Source: Polydactylus sextarius (Eukaryota; Chordata; Actinopteri; Polynemidae). From it: 64,000 bases of DNA. Below are positions 36,204 to 49,309 of the stretch, one piece after another. Position 1 is the stretch's first letter; each line of letters begins with the position of its first letter. Made by a program: the position numbers and the translations under genes. The stretch lies in contig CM028919.1 of assembly GCA_016801845.1 (NCBI GenBank), forward strand, positions 1,656,001 to 1,720,000. The letters are read 5' to 3'. The notes under the pieces were generated by a model. That model was not told the DNA's origin. It was given only the letters and a program-made list of their open reading frames with translations, and searched no databases.

Positions 36204-39200
36204 CTATAAAGGTCCTTTGAACTGGTTTCCTGAGAGCTGCTGCCGGATGGACGGCTTAGAGCCGGCAGCATCACCCAGTTTCCTCCAAACCACCTGAGAG
36301 GGAGAGAGACTGTCAGACATTTATATTCATCACATCACTTTCTGATCCATGATCAGGTTAAAGCCTTGAGATTATAGATGTTATCTATCATTTTATATAT
36401 CGATCATTTGTGTTATATGATCATTCCTGACTGCAGCACTTCTTCAGGTTTGTGGTACAGTATACCAGCTTTTCAAGTTTTGCTTTGGTGAAATAATATT
36501 TTCATGACAGCATCATTGGTGTCAGTAATAAGATAAAAATAAGTCATGGTAACATGGAACATACATTTTTGTTATCTGAAAATTATTTTTGTAAACATCT
36601 TTCTTTTGTCTTTGATTTCATATTTTCATGTTTTCAAGATGAAGAAGCACTAGACAGACACACTGGACAGGAAGTAAAGGATCTAAAGCAGGAGAGGGCA
36701 ACCTATTCCACAAAGAGCAATGTGGCTGCTGTTTTTTTTATTCCAACCAGTCAAGAGCACACAGTTTGACCAATCAACTGTCTGAAGACTGAAATCAGTT
36801 CTTTAAATGAGTCAAGTCTGGCGCTGCTGTTTAGTTGGAATAAAAACCTGCAGTCACACGGTCCTTTGTGAAGTAGGTTGCCCTCTCCTGCTTTAGATCA
36901 TATACTTCTTGTCCAGTGTGTCTGTCACACACCAGTGCTTCTTCATCTTCCCCTCTCCTGGTATATTTAGTCCTCGTGCTCCTCTTCCTGTGCGCCAGTT
37001 CGTCTCAGGCCTTTGTACTTGCCTCATTTCCCACCATCCCTCGTCCTAGTTTATGATCCTTTCCTGTTTTGTTGTCTTTGATCTGTCTACTTCCTGTTGA
37101 CTTTGGTTTCATGTGCATCCTGTGTTTCTTCTGAACTCTAAACTGTGTTTTCGGTGCCTCTTCCATTTGTTCCCTCAGTTTTTCATATTCATTTGTGTGA
37201 GACTGTCATTAGACTCTGAACGTCACATAAAAGTAGCTGATCCTGCAGCAATGACTTCATTATTATTATTATTAGGATTAACTGTTATGGAGCAGTCAGG
37301 TTCTAACAGCACATGGCTGCTCTGGTCTTTTGTCCAACACACGTTTCAGTTTTATCTGGTCAAATGAAATGAAGTGAATGGCCCCAGCGTTGAGCTCTGA
37401 AGCTTCAGCGGCAGATCACCCTGACACCTACATTACACATCTCTCTGACAATGGCCTTCTCCTTCTCACTGAGATCCTCATCATATTCCTGTGAGCACGG
37501 CCTGTCCAACTTCTCATGGACCTCCAGCACCTACAACACACACACACACACACAAATCATGTTAATCACACACACACACACACACTGTGCACTCCTGCAT
37601 GTGGTTGACCAGCAGCACTGCTGTGTCAAAAGACACAATAACCAAAACAGTAACACAGTAATTTCTGTTTAATGTAGAACAACTTGAGCCACGACAGCTT
37701 AGTAAAAGCTCTGGCTTATTAAAGCCACTAGAGGGCAGTTGGTGTGTATCACTACAACATGACCTTCATCTCATAGTGTCTTCTGGGCATTTAATTGGTG
37801 AACTGGGTCAATGGAGCTAAAACAGGTCGACCTCAACAAAAGAAAAGAAACGTCCTGGAATGCTGTCACATACTTTGACTTCAGTAAAGTATCTTTTTAC
37901 TTTTGGGTTAAGATGTATAAGTGAAAGTTGGCGACCTTGGTGAGAACTAACTGTCCTGTATTGTTGTGTATTGTACTGTGAGTTTATCTGTTCAGATACA
38001 CTGCTCAGATTATTAGATTCTAACTGCAAAAAAGGGTTTTACATTATAAATATGACAAGATGTCTGGTTGAGGTTCTCGTGAATGGTCAGCACACATTTC
38101 ACCTCTTAACAGCTCATATGGTTTCATTCTGACATGCAAAGACAATCTAATGTTTCACAAAAACCAAGATCAGACGATTCTAGAGACTGAAAACAGGTCA
38201 TGAAAGCAGAGCTTTGTTTTTATTTTTCTCTCCCATCTGACGGCCCCTCGCAGTCATCTGCTGACCCCTGCGGCTCGAAGCCACTGAACTAACCAGCTCC
38301 ACCTGGAGCAACCTTTCATACTGCCGCTTGAGTTGGACTTTGAATCCTCGAGTCTATTTTCTCATGGAGCGGTGATACGCTGACACACAAGGGGGTGTGG
38401 TCTACCTTTATTGCGTGGACTATTGCCTCTGGTTTCTGCCCTGGTGGGACGTAGAGCCCTGTAGGGGAGAGTTCACCGTTGGGGGTCCGAGCAGCGCCCT
38501 GGAGAGTGATCAGTCATCAATGAGTTAATGCACAGACAGACACACTGCAGCAGCAACCACAGGTACAACGACAGAGGAGAAGGACGAGAGGAAGCTGTAG
38601 CACTGCTGAAGTGGTGCAGGATGTTCCCATGGTGACAGGAGGTGCAGTAGACCTGCTGTGTTTGCAGGAAAGCAGGAGCCCGTCAATCACCTGATCAGAT
38701 TATCAATAGGTGAGACAGGATGTCCTTCATCTGCTGCACTCAGCTGACACTGGAGTCATGTGAGAACAGCTGCTGATACTGGACCTTACTGTACCTATAC
38801 ATGTTGGTTTGGTGCACTGATCCCAGAACAGTCCCACATTTCATTGTCTAACAGAATAAGTTTATTACAGCCTGTTAGCCTGTTATGTCTCATTCACAGT
38901 GGTTTTAATAAACAACTCATATATTCTCCAACAGTCTCTCTGTATGTATGACAGAGACTTGTCTGTTCATCTGGGACTTGTGCTGGTTGTTGTCATTGAA
39001 ATGAAAGTGATTCTCATCTGATGGTGTTTTTATTGTAAAGATGCAAAATTCCTGTGTGTGTGACTGCATAAAAAGTGAAAGATGACAGAGCTACACGAGC
39101 AGGACTCTATATAAGAGCTTTTATTATGAATACTTTTAATCATATTTTGATAATGAGCTTTTATTGCTTGTGTGTTTTTGCTATGAGTCACACACACACA

Positions 39201-42200
39201 CACACACACATTGATCAGGTGACCTGGAACAGACAGGGTCAGTATCAGTTTGTTGAACTTGCTCTGAAGCAGCAGACACACTTTCACTACATGCAAACAC
39301 ATACAGACTTATACGTGGTTTTTAACTAACTACTAGTGCACATCTCTTACAGGATCATTGCAACTGTACCTCTAATATACAGAACATGACAGCTGTAGGA
39401 CTTAGAGGCTACAGCCAGAGTGAGAGCAACACACTGATGTGGTTTATACTGTGTAAAGTTACCTGTGTCAGCAGCTGCTTTTTCTCATCCTCCAGCATCC
39501 TCACCTTGTTCTCCAGCTGTCTGATGTAAACGGCTGATGCATCTGAACCAGAAACAAAAGGAGACAATGTCACATGTGAGGCAACACAACTAGTGAAGTG
39601 AATCAAAATGTCTCCTTGTGTTTTCATGTTGACTGTGCTCTTGTTTCACTCTCACACCCTTGTTGTTGGATTAGCACATTGATCTCTACATAAGGTTGAG
39701 AAACCCATTGACGATTTTCCCAAACAAATTAAAGTTAAACCAACTGGTCTTTATATTAAATTGCTGTGTGTTTTTCATGACCATTACATGAAATAAACCA
39801 ATCAGTTCTGTCTCATTCTCTTTAAAGCCCAGGTATGCTTGAACCTTGACACACTGCTAAAACCGTGACAGATTAGCCATCATAAGAAGAAACCATGAGT
39901 CTCCAAGGACAGGACATCCTTTCACAACAGGGTTTTGTTTTGCTTTTTTCTGACTCAACATGACCACTCACCAACAATGTGCTCAACCACCTCAAATATA
40001 CTATATTGAAATACATTTCCAAACAGGATCCCAGTTTGTTTCAGAATGACTGATCACTAGCTAGCTGTTCCATTATTGTCATATTGTTAGCGGTTATTCA
40101 AATAACCACCATTCTATTGAGAATAATAACAACGTCATTCTTTTGGCCAAACAATAAAATATGTTGCTGTCATTTAACATTATCTGTGCAGTCATGTCTG
40201 CTAACAAGCCAAAACACAACACAGAGAAACATTCATATTCATGAATCATGAAATCCAGTGAAACCACAGAATCATAAATCAACATTCCCAGCACAACCAT
40301 GCCAGGATGAATCCAAAGAATATGGTATAACATGATATAAACTGATGTAATTTGTGTTGGATAACTCATCTGAATGCATCTGACTGACTCGGTAACTACT
40401 GCAGGTTCTGACTGACTGAACTACACCATTATGATTGAAGTGAAGCTGTCTATCAGAGTGACGAGGTGGTCATGTGTAGAAAATGAGGCTAAAAACCCTC
40501 CATGAAGATTATAAATGAACAATGTCATGAACCATGTCACCTATATCCAGCAGAGTGCTGGATATAGGTGGACTTGTTGTCAATGATCAATAGAAAACAT
40601 CAGAATCAATAAAATCTTTTCATAGACTATCCACCAACATCACAACCAACAAAACTACTCTACAGTATCACATCATCACACAGTGTCACTCAATTGCAAA
40701 GACTACCAAAAGTGCCATACACCCACGACATGTATTTAACATGTTGTTGCCATAGTAACCATAGTGGTTACAAAACCAGTTTTACAGACGTGAGTCAAGG
40801 TGCTGTCTGATTTCTGGACTCACGTCTCTAAAACTGGTTTTGTAACCAAGAGGTCCAAAGAATTATGTGTCTGTGAAAAGTCTGAGAAAAGTCTGTGAAT
40901 GTCAGAGGATTAACCACAAGATGCAATTAGTATAAAAGTTAATACTTGGCTTGTAATGTAGTCTTCCTTACCTATTTCAGGCTAAATGTGAATAAAAACA
41001 ATGATGGCTCTGGAGAAGTGTATTGTGTATGCACGCAAACTGTAATGTGAAAAAGACAAAGAGATGGAGGGAGAGAGAGAGAGACGAGTGAGTAGACATG
41101 GAGAAACAGCAGAATAGAGCAGGATGAAGAGGAGAGTTATGGCACTGAGCCTCTTTACTGCTAATCCAGGTCTGTACAGCTGGATTATCCTGGAGCAAGT
41201 AAACATTACAGTGATCTCAAACACACACAAACACACACTGACTTCAGATGTATGTGATTATCTAAGGTTAATGGAGCCATTAAAGCAAACAAAGAAGACA
41301 CTGTTCCACAGCCGGCTTCTATCCTACTGCCAAAACTCTTACAACATCAACAGTTATTGTCTGTTCTTCACAAAATCTACCTAAACTAGCACACATGATG
41401 ACCACAGTGCAGTACAACAGAATGGGCAGAGGTTTTTCCTCAGATATAGAGGTGTGTTGGACAGTTGGGTGGACAGAATGTTAGAGGATTATCACAGATC
41501 ATAACAAAGTCAGTATTAGTCTGTATGTCACTTTACTGTCAACAACAGTCTGCGCCTTTTGTCTGAGAGTTGATTTGTTAACAGAGAGACAGTTGAAATA
41601 TTTGACTGGATGCTCTGAGCTTAGCCAACTGTCTCTACACTTCAACCCGCCATGACATACACGGGGGTCCATGTGGCACAGACACTGCTGACCTCAGCAT
41701 AAATCTCACACACAGAAGGAAACAGTGTAGAGATCAGTTCTTAAGGCATCGCTTCACCTAAACACTGATGACTGACAGCAGCACTGACAGCACTGATCCA
41801 GATGTGATGATCTGATCAGTCACTTGAGTGTTTAGTCTTGTGTTCAAGGACACCTTGAAACTTGTTGTTGCTCTACTTACCTTTCTCACATTTCCCAGAG
41901 GGTCCAGGGACACAAGCAAACATCCCCTACACACACCCAGCTCTGTTTTCATCCTTTCTGTTACTGATTCAGTCCTCAGTTTGAATACGTGCTATGCTTT
42001 AAAAACAGATTTGAGTCAGATTTGTGTGTATTAAGTGGAGGCTGATAGTTTCCATGGTTTGTTATTTGTGAGAATCTGCCACAGGCTTACTCTGCTCTAA
42101 CTGACAGAGCCAGTGTGTCTAGGATGTTTTAAGGGAGTCATTAGCTTAAATGAATTTATTATTCAATAAAACAATCAATAGATGAATCAATAGAAAAACA

Positions 42201-45200
42201 CTTGTTAGTTGCAGACTGTCATGGAGCCAACTCTGCTCCCAGTCTGAGATAATGTTGGTGTGTTAAGAGGAGTGGAACAACATTCATTTGATTGAACCGG
42301 ACAAATGTGATGTTTGGTGAAATGATTGTTGCTGCACACACAGGTTTTTTTTTTTGTAGGAGGGCATTAATTCTCTCACCCTTTAAGAGGAATAACTGTC
42401 TCTGTGGGTCTGTTCTGCTAAAACGTTCTTTAATTTCAAAGACGGATGTGTTTATTTCATCGATGGTGTAATAATACACGTTTGGATAAAAGCTTCTGAG
42501 ACGATACATTTTATTCTGTCAGTAACATCCAGCTCCACCTGCTGGCCACAGACAACAGGTGACCGGTTGGTTTGTGTTCCTGTCTCCAGGATAACAGATG
42601 AGAACTGAACAGGGCTTCTCACTAATTGTTTGCAGAAACTGTTTGCTCCTCCTTTTGCATCTGAAAAATCGACACTTGAACTCTTTTTTATTCTTCACCC
42701 TCACTCTACCAGCAATGGTCAGCCACAACGGCCTTAGATCTGACAGTGATGCTGATAGAAAACGGACAGTGTGGCAGCAAATGAGAATAATTCATGATAA
42801 TTATATTGTTTATTGATATAAGACATCAGGACAGTGAATCCTGTGAAATGTATCTGCATAAAGAGAATTAGAGCCAAGTCATTTGCTAACTGTGTTAGAA
42901 GCAGTCAATATCTACAGTGGGCTGATGGGACAACATGTCTGTTGAACTGGGTCAACAACAGTATGTCAGGCATAAGCTACTGACCAGAGATCAGCCTGAC
43001 AGCTCTGAGATTTCTGCTTCTTTCTGGAGTAACCAGAATAAATAATATCATTTACATCTTGTAATGCCTCGTATTGTACAATGTCTGTTGTGACATTGGT
43101 GTAACCTCCATCTGATTGATGCATCTCATGATGCAGGTGACATCAGCACCAGCAAATGTTTGAGATCTGAAGCTGGCCCGAAACTCAGAGCTGGTGAAAC
43201 TTTCGGTCTGTTTCTGGGCCCCTTAGATATTTCCTCTTCTGTGTGTGGATATTCCTGAGATCAGAAGTCTGCGTGGGGGGGCAATGAAATATGTGGTTCA
43301 ATAAAATCCTAGCAGGAGGCAGAGAGGTATTATAGGAGGCTCGTGAGAGCAGAGCAGACCTGAGGTTTAACCACATGGGAGCTTTCTGTGTTGTTTAGGT
43401 AAATTTGACTTTGCTGGGTTTAGTCGCAGACGTTAACTATTTGAAGCCAAACAGAAGTGTTCCTCCACCGATCTGAATGATGAAACACATTCAATAATGA
43501 AAGACAATGACATTTCATTTCAGCTCACACAGGTTCACCATATTTCACTGTTGCGTGCTGTAAAAAAAAACGAGATGGCATGAATGTGCGTGCTTGCATG
43601 CTGTTGTACGTCAGAGCGGATTTGTGTTTAGGTGCTGCCTGTGTTTTATAAATGAGCTGTGGACAGATGAATGAAAGATGGAGCAGACCGGCACAGAACA
43701 GATCATTTTCAGGAAAAGAGCTGAGAAGCATGATGGTGAAAATGTTATGGTCGTGGCTGACTCAGGTAGCACAGGCTTGGATTCAACTATGAGTTCTGCA
43801 TCTCATCAAAGATAACGTGTAAGCGTTTTGTAGTAAAAAATCCATCAATCAATTACATGGAAATGTTGTGGATTTTGAAACAAGAAAACCACCAAACATC
43901 TTGCAGCTGAAAGAGTTTTACAGGGATTAGTCAGAAACCTCAGGAAGTCGCTGTCAGAAATAATTATGCAAAGTTATTTCCGGTACAGAGATAATACAAC
44001 AACATCTTTCTTTCAGGCTGAGGGTGAACTTACTTTTGTCCCAGAAAATAAAAATCTAGTTGTTAATATTTATGTTAAATAAATGAATAGTTTTCATGGG
44101 ATGTCTCCATGTATATTACTTCAAGCCACAGTGTGAGCTATACTGTCTCAGTTATCTAGGGATGGACATGCCAGAGCATGAGGATTAAGAAGGATAGTGA
44201 GGAAAATTCCCCAAAAAAACCCTGATATATCAAGTACATAACAGTGCTTTGCAGTCTGACTGACACAGATTATTGGTGATTTCTGGATTACATGAGCATG
44301 ACATGAGCTCATTCCCCCTCAGAGCAAAACAGAGACTGAAAGAAGCAACACAACATGGATTCTGAGCAGGCGTGTTTGATCAGGATCAGGTCATGTCTCT
44401 TTTTCACGCCATATTTTGTTCCCAACAACATGTTAATAGTCACTTCAACCTATGGATCGCTGCTTTGGGTCTCAGCAGGACCAGTTGTCATGTGTCTTTC
44501 ACTGAGGAGATACTTCAGTCATTGTGCCATAAAGCCCAGATCACTGTAGCATTGTTTGTTTGGATCAGTCAGATTTGATTGATCTAAAGTCATGTGTCCC
44601 CTGGGAACCTTTAATGTAGCAGATCTGTGTCAGACACAGTCTACAGCAACATGTCTCAAAACCTCTGTGTGCTGTTCTTTCAACGGCAAAAAAATGGATC
44701 TGATCCACACAGTTGTTCATCATCATCTCAGTCTATATATCCCTGGTAACGTTATCATCGCTGCCTGCTGTGCTGAGCTGTTTTCCTTTGAGGGAGTGAT
44801 GATAACAAATGCCACAGTTCATGGTCTACATAAACATTTGAACACATTCCTGAGCTGCAGCTTCAGTTTCTTAGCAGCTGTTAATAATCTGAAGATGCTC
44901 CTCCACTGATACCAGACTAAACAACAGACTGTGACTGTGTCCTCACACTGCTCTCCGTCCTTTATGTGGTGGCTTCTCTCCTGTGATTCCATTCAGGACT
45001 CAATCCTACTATAAGAGTTAGATTAAAGCTAAAGGTCTCACACTGAGTTTCTTATAATGACTCTGATCACCTCTTTCATCGCACAACTCACAACTCTGCA
45101 GCAACAGAAGATAAATTACCATGTTTCTGACCCCAGTGCAAGATGCCTGTGGAAATTCTCTTTCATCAGATCATAGTATCTGATATAGCTGAAACTAAAG

Positions 45201-45554
45201 GCAACTGCACTGTTGTAGATTCTTTAAGATGATTCACTTCATCCAAGAGTCTTCTTCAGTTCTAATGGAGAGAGGTGGATAATATTTACTTTCATTAATT
45301 AATACACTGTTAGAACACTAGATCTCTGGCGTCCACACACAGAAGATACACACCACTCTTTAGATACTGCAGACAAGATACTTGTTCATCTGTGTGTGTG
45401 GAAAGCTAACAGATGAACAGACAGATGATATACATACACACACACACACACACACCCCAGTGCTGTACACAAACAGGTTTATTTTCCCACGGTATGTTCA
45501 ACCTTTCATAACTCCACACATACACACACAGTTTCATTATCTTAACAACAAAGC

Positions 45555-45639
<85 letters not shown>

Positions 45640-48600
45640 TGTTTGCACAGTGGGATGTAATAAATAATAGGTGGACATTATTCAGTCTCAGTGAAGACTT
45701 TCACTCTTTCCCTCTTTCACTTTGTGACTCATCATGTTCATGCCAGCAGTTCTGCTGTGTATTCACATGTGTTGACATTTAAACTGATGGATCACAGAGA
45801 CTCCGCCCTGACCTGGCTCCGTTCACTCTCTGAAACATGAAGCCAGTGTCCTAAGTTCACAAAAAAGTTCTGTTTTGGGGGAAAACATTGCTTTAATTTG
45901 GATGGAGGGGCTGTTTCCACCACAATAAATGAAATGTTTCCATGTGCTGCTCATGTGGCCAATCAAAATGGAGACTTACAGTCCTAGATGCCCTAAAGCT
46001 TAGTTAGTTATGTTAGTTATTTAGAAATATGCTGGATACAGGAGATGACATGTTACAAACACAGATTCTTGCTGTAAGAACCTGTGAGAAATATGTCACA
46101 ATGTTTTTTTTTTTTTTTTATCTGGAGGTCTAAAGTCTAACATGTTAACTTTATTGTTTATGTAGAGGGGGCATGTCGTCATGTCATGTTGTCATGTCAG
46201 TTACATTTCTTAGACTTTATGAGTTTTGTTTTCAGGTTCCCTAAACCTGCTGATCAAGTGTATTTACCAGCAGCATGTCATCCTCGCCAAGCTCTTTATC
46301 TCTGAATAAAACAGGCTAAGACCCAAGTCAGAGAGTTAGCATGCAGCTGACTCACACCTCAGCCGTGCTTTCAACCAAATGACCTGCTGACGCCGCTCAG
46401 CATCGAACTGCTGGAGCTGCTGAGGCGCTAAATCCTCATTAGGTCTGACTTCATCCATAATGAGCTGAGGTAATTAGGATGGGCCATCTGTGCCAAGCCC
46501 AGTTGGACCAGACAATGTTGTTCAGCGTGAGAATGAATAAACAGCAAGGTGACAATAACACACCACCTGGATCTGTGGTGAGAGGATGCCACTGGAATCA
46601 TTTCTGTTAGTGATTCTCTGAGTTCAATGCCTCCCTTTCAGCACCACCTCTTATCCTAACATGCACTAGAAGTGTAGGCAGCAATAAACTGTGGATAAGT
46701 GACCAGTCTATCAACACTGCTGTCATGTTTCATATTAACCAACATGTAAATATGGTGTATTATCAGGTATAGAACTATGAGCCTACAGGTCTACAGCCAC
46801 AGTAATAAAACTTTGTATCATACTGATATGCAAAGCGGACTCACCAGCACATTTGTGCGTGGATTCACTGCATTCTAAGCATTCTACAAACAGGAGGACA
46901 GCTTAGATCACACATGATGAAAGCTTTAGTGAAGTTGTCCTTGATCACAGGTTGATTTATGTTCATGTTATTTGCTTTGACTGGAAACACAAGCGTCATA
47001 ACACTAAAATAGGGGAAGTGACTTTAGGTTCAGTGAAGTTGGACCTTGGTTTGCATAATGTTCAGTGTAACTTGGTGGTTACATTCAAACTTCACAATAA
47101 TACAATTATTGACAATTTTAAATCATTTAACACTGTAGTGATACTGCACAGGGGTCCTCTAGTGTGGTTGTCCTCTGTATATGTCAGAGGGAGTAGAGGC
47201 TGTAAACAGATCTGGGAGCTGTTGTAGCCGCTACAATGTCCACAGGTTTGTAAGCATGTTAGCAGCTAACTCATCAGCAGCACTGTGGATAGTGCCTGCA
47301 ACATCATGTCTGGCACCTTCTCCATGAGGAGACACAGTCACACACTGAGACACTCCCTGCTGTGACCAGAAGCTTAATATGGCTGAAGAAGCCAGTGAGT
47401 GAACCGTGGGCTCGTCCGGATCAAGGAGTTAAACTGTGGTTTAGATGTTGACACAGGTCTTGCTTTTTGTCTGTCTTTTCAAGTTCCACAAACAGCATTT
47501 GACTTCATTCAATCAACTATCACTATAGTTATACTACATAATACTAAACCTGCACACTCTGTGCGTCACACTATTGTGATGGCCACTATGTGATTTTGAC
47601 TGAGGAGTTGCTTTTGTTTAGCTGCAGATAAGTGATAAGTTTTCATTCATAGTTCCTCATGAATCAAAGTCAGTGAGTAATTCAACATGAACAGTAACTT
47701 AACCATTTGAAAAACCTTTGTAACAAGTATATCTCAGGTCCACTGACCAACCTTCATTTAGTTTTAATCCGACACTAACTGACAAACAGGAAGTCCACAG
47801 TTCAGAAGGTTATGATGAGATTACTGGAGCTGGACATGTTTCCAGGTCCAGAGCTGACTTAGTGACTGAAGTTTACTGCAGGACAACAAGCAAACTAAAA
47901 TAACTGTGTTAGTGTCTGTGTGTGTGATAGCCTAAAACACCAGTTTCACATATGATATTTACCAGAAATACCAGTGCAGTCTGGTCCTGGTCCTGGTCAG
48001 TAGGCTAGTCTAGTCCTGGTCGACAGTCAAGTCAGGGTCTTCAGTCTGGTGCTGACCCGGTCTTAAGTCTGGACCTGGTCTGGTCTGGTCTGGTCTGGTC
48101 CTGGTTCACATCAGGAACAGTTATCTAAGATCCACTCACCGCTGAGTCCTCTGTGGCAGTGTGGACCAGACAGGTCGTCCATAGACCTCCTAACAGACGT
48201 GATCTTTCCGTGGTTGTGGGAGTGGTGCTCGGGACTCCCTGCACTTCCGGTACTGGACGTGCTGCTCCCATCTCCGACGTCCCGGACCGACACGGATCCG
48301 TTCAGGTTGTTGAGGCTGGACTGGCTGTCGATGGAGCTCCGGGATCCCGCCCCACTTCTCTCCTCATCCAGCATGAGGACGATCTCCTTCAGCTCCGTGT
48401 TCTCCGTCCTCAGCGCCTCCTGACTGGCCTCCAGCTCGTTCAGCTTCTGCTGGTACAGACCCACGTCCTTCCACAGGACGCTGGCCGTGTACCGGCCGAA
48501 CCTCTGCCACTCCCGGGACACCTTCTTCCCTTTCTGCCGGTCATCGTCCAGGAAGCAGCACAGCTCTCGGAGCTCCTGGTTGTCGTCCTGCAGTTTCTGA

Positions 48601-48794
48601 TTGATCTCTTTCAGACTCCGGATCTCGTGGAGGTGGACCTGCAGACTCCGGTTGACGTCCTTCATCATGTTTCCGTGCTCCAGCATCAGGTCCATGTTGC
48701 GGCTCTCCAGCCTCCTGAGTCTCCGGATCAGATCCTCCTTCCCCAGCATCAGCATGTCCTCATCAGACAGCTGGCTCACATCCGGCCCGTCCAT
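36204..48794 (-). CDS. ccdc85c: CCDC85C, coiled-coil domain protein (5 exons)
   Basis: Exons: 48794-48140, 39542-39463, 38498-38406, 37530-37432, 36293-36204. All junctions are GT-AG and in phase, giving 1,017 nt (338 aa; human is about 419). CCDC85 (DIPA) family proteins bind catenins and sit at apical/adherens junctions; mouse Ccdc85c loss causes hydrocephalus and cortical heterotopia. The first coiled coil spans about residues 15-95 (ending in the family signature ELRELCCFLDDDRQKG), a second about 120-160, then a Ser-rich stretch with SRSSIDSQSSLN. Exon 2 adds a short coiled coil (YIRQLENKVRMLEDEKKQ). The last exons give EVHEKLDR, DLSEKEKAIVREMCN and the conserved end GNQFKGPL. Compared with the mammalian protein, a conserved block between exons 2 and 3 was not found. 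It may be one of two teleost ohnologues. Confidence 0.93.
36636..36949. mobile_element. hAT-type MITE inside a larger near-palindrome
   Basis: The inner part is a miniature element with ends CAGGAGAGGGCAACC and GGTTGCCCTCTCCTG. Its body, including CACAGTTTGACCAATCAACT, is shared with the copy at 54.05 kb. The pairing continues outside these ends: GATGAAGAAGCACT, ACAGACACACTGGAC and GATCTAAAG on the left recur inverted on the right. The arms are roughly 130 nt each around a short centre. It lies in ccdc85c intron 4. Confidence 0.8.
40538..40570. repeat. Perfect 15-bp inverted repeat with 3-nt loop
   Basis: CACCTATATCCAGCA, GAG, TGCTGGATATAGGTG. The stem is perfect; no surrounding transposon was recognised. 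Confidence 0.95.
40766..40847. repeat. 31-bp inverted repeat with 20-nt loop
   Basis: The arms 40766-40796 and 40817-40847 are reverse complements with one mismatch (starting GGTTACAAAACCAGTTTTA and ending CTGGTTTTGTAACC). It has the size and shape of a hairpin precursor or a short foldback element. Confidence 0.93.
45437..45636. repeat. CA microsatellite and (CT)n(CA)n tract
   Basis: A CA tract at 45437-45455 and a compound CT-to-CA tract at 45556-45636 with about 30 CA units, the longest CA run in the window. Open frames across them are repeat translations. Confidence 0.95.
46330..46560. promoter_or_regulatory. Candidate conserved non-coding element, ccdc85c intron 1
   Basis: Unique sequence with many TAAT/ATTA cores close together (CCTCATTAGGTCTGACTTCA, CCATAATGAGCTGAGGTAAT, TAGGATGGGCC) and no repeat character. 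It resembles a developmental enhancer. No alignment was possible. Confidence 0.4.
47975..48112. repeat. TGGTC-type minisatellite
   Basis: Imperfect units of GGTCC/TGGTC/CTGGT, ending in five tandem TGGTC units (about 48070-48100). It lies just inside intron 1, about 30 bp from the exon 1 donor of ccdc85c. Confidence 0.85.
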
Positions 48795-49160
48795 GTCCCA
48801 GTCTGTCTAACGCTGCCCCAATGAACCGGCTGAGAGCGCGTCCATCACTGCACACACATCGGGGTCCACAGACAGGTCCGGACTCGGGCCCAGTTGGCCC
48901 AGATCAGACTACGCTGCTATAATCCAAGCGCAAAACAAACCACATGACGAACCGGTTACAAACAAGTCTGGTTTCTATCTTTTCTTTCTCTAACGTTACC
49001 GGTGCCTCTTCTTCACAGAGAAGCAACGAGACGCTGCCTGAAGACGGAGACCGGAGACTGGAGCCGGTGTGTCCTCGACGTGGTGGAGCTGCAGAGAGAG
49101 AGAAAGTGAGAGAGTGTAAGTGTGTGTGTGCAGTACCACGGTGTCCTCTGTAGAAGGCAG
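48795..49160 (-). promoter_or_regulatory. ccdc85c: ccdc85c 5' UTR and promoter region
   Basis: CG-rich sequence continuing from exon 1 upstream of the ATG. It falls off sharply into AT-rich sequence after about 49.2 kb. I saw no TATA box in a clear position. The transcription start is not fixed. Confidence 0.4.
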
Positions 49161-49309
49161 CACTGACCTGTGGGTTAAACTCCAATATCTATAATCAAAT
49201 TTTTCAAATAAATTACATTAAATATTAAATGAATGAACTAAATATGAATAAATAAAAAATATTTTTAAAGGTTTATAATATATGAAATACCTGAATATTG
49301 TGCATAATC

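Larger units (their letters stand above)
39543..48139 (-). other. ccdc85c intron 1 (about 8.6 kb)
   Basis: Contains two perfect or near-perfect inverted repeats (40.54 and 40.77-40.85 kb), CA/CT microsatellites at 45.4-45.6 kb, a candidate conserved block at 46.33-46.56 kb and a TGGTC-rich minisatellite at its 5' end (47.98-48.11 kb). No nested gene was recognised. Confidence 0.8.

Noticed and set aside
44355..44909. Cluster of 64-105-codon plus-strand frames in ccdc85c intron 1
   Set aside because: No domain, no splice-supported extension, ordinary composition; most likely chance.
48153..48824. 223-codon open frame on the plus strand opposite ccdc85c exon 1
   Set aside because: It is the antisense shadow of a GC-rich coding exon; the minus strand has the clear CCDC85 family sequence.
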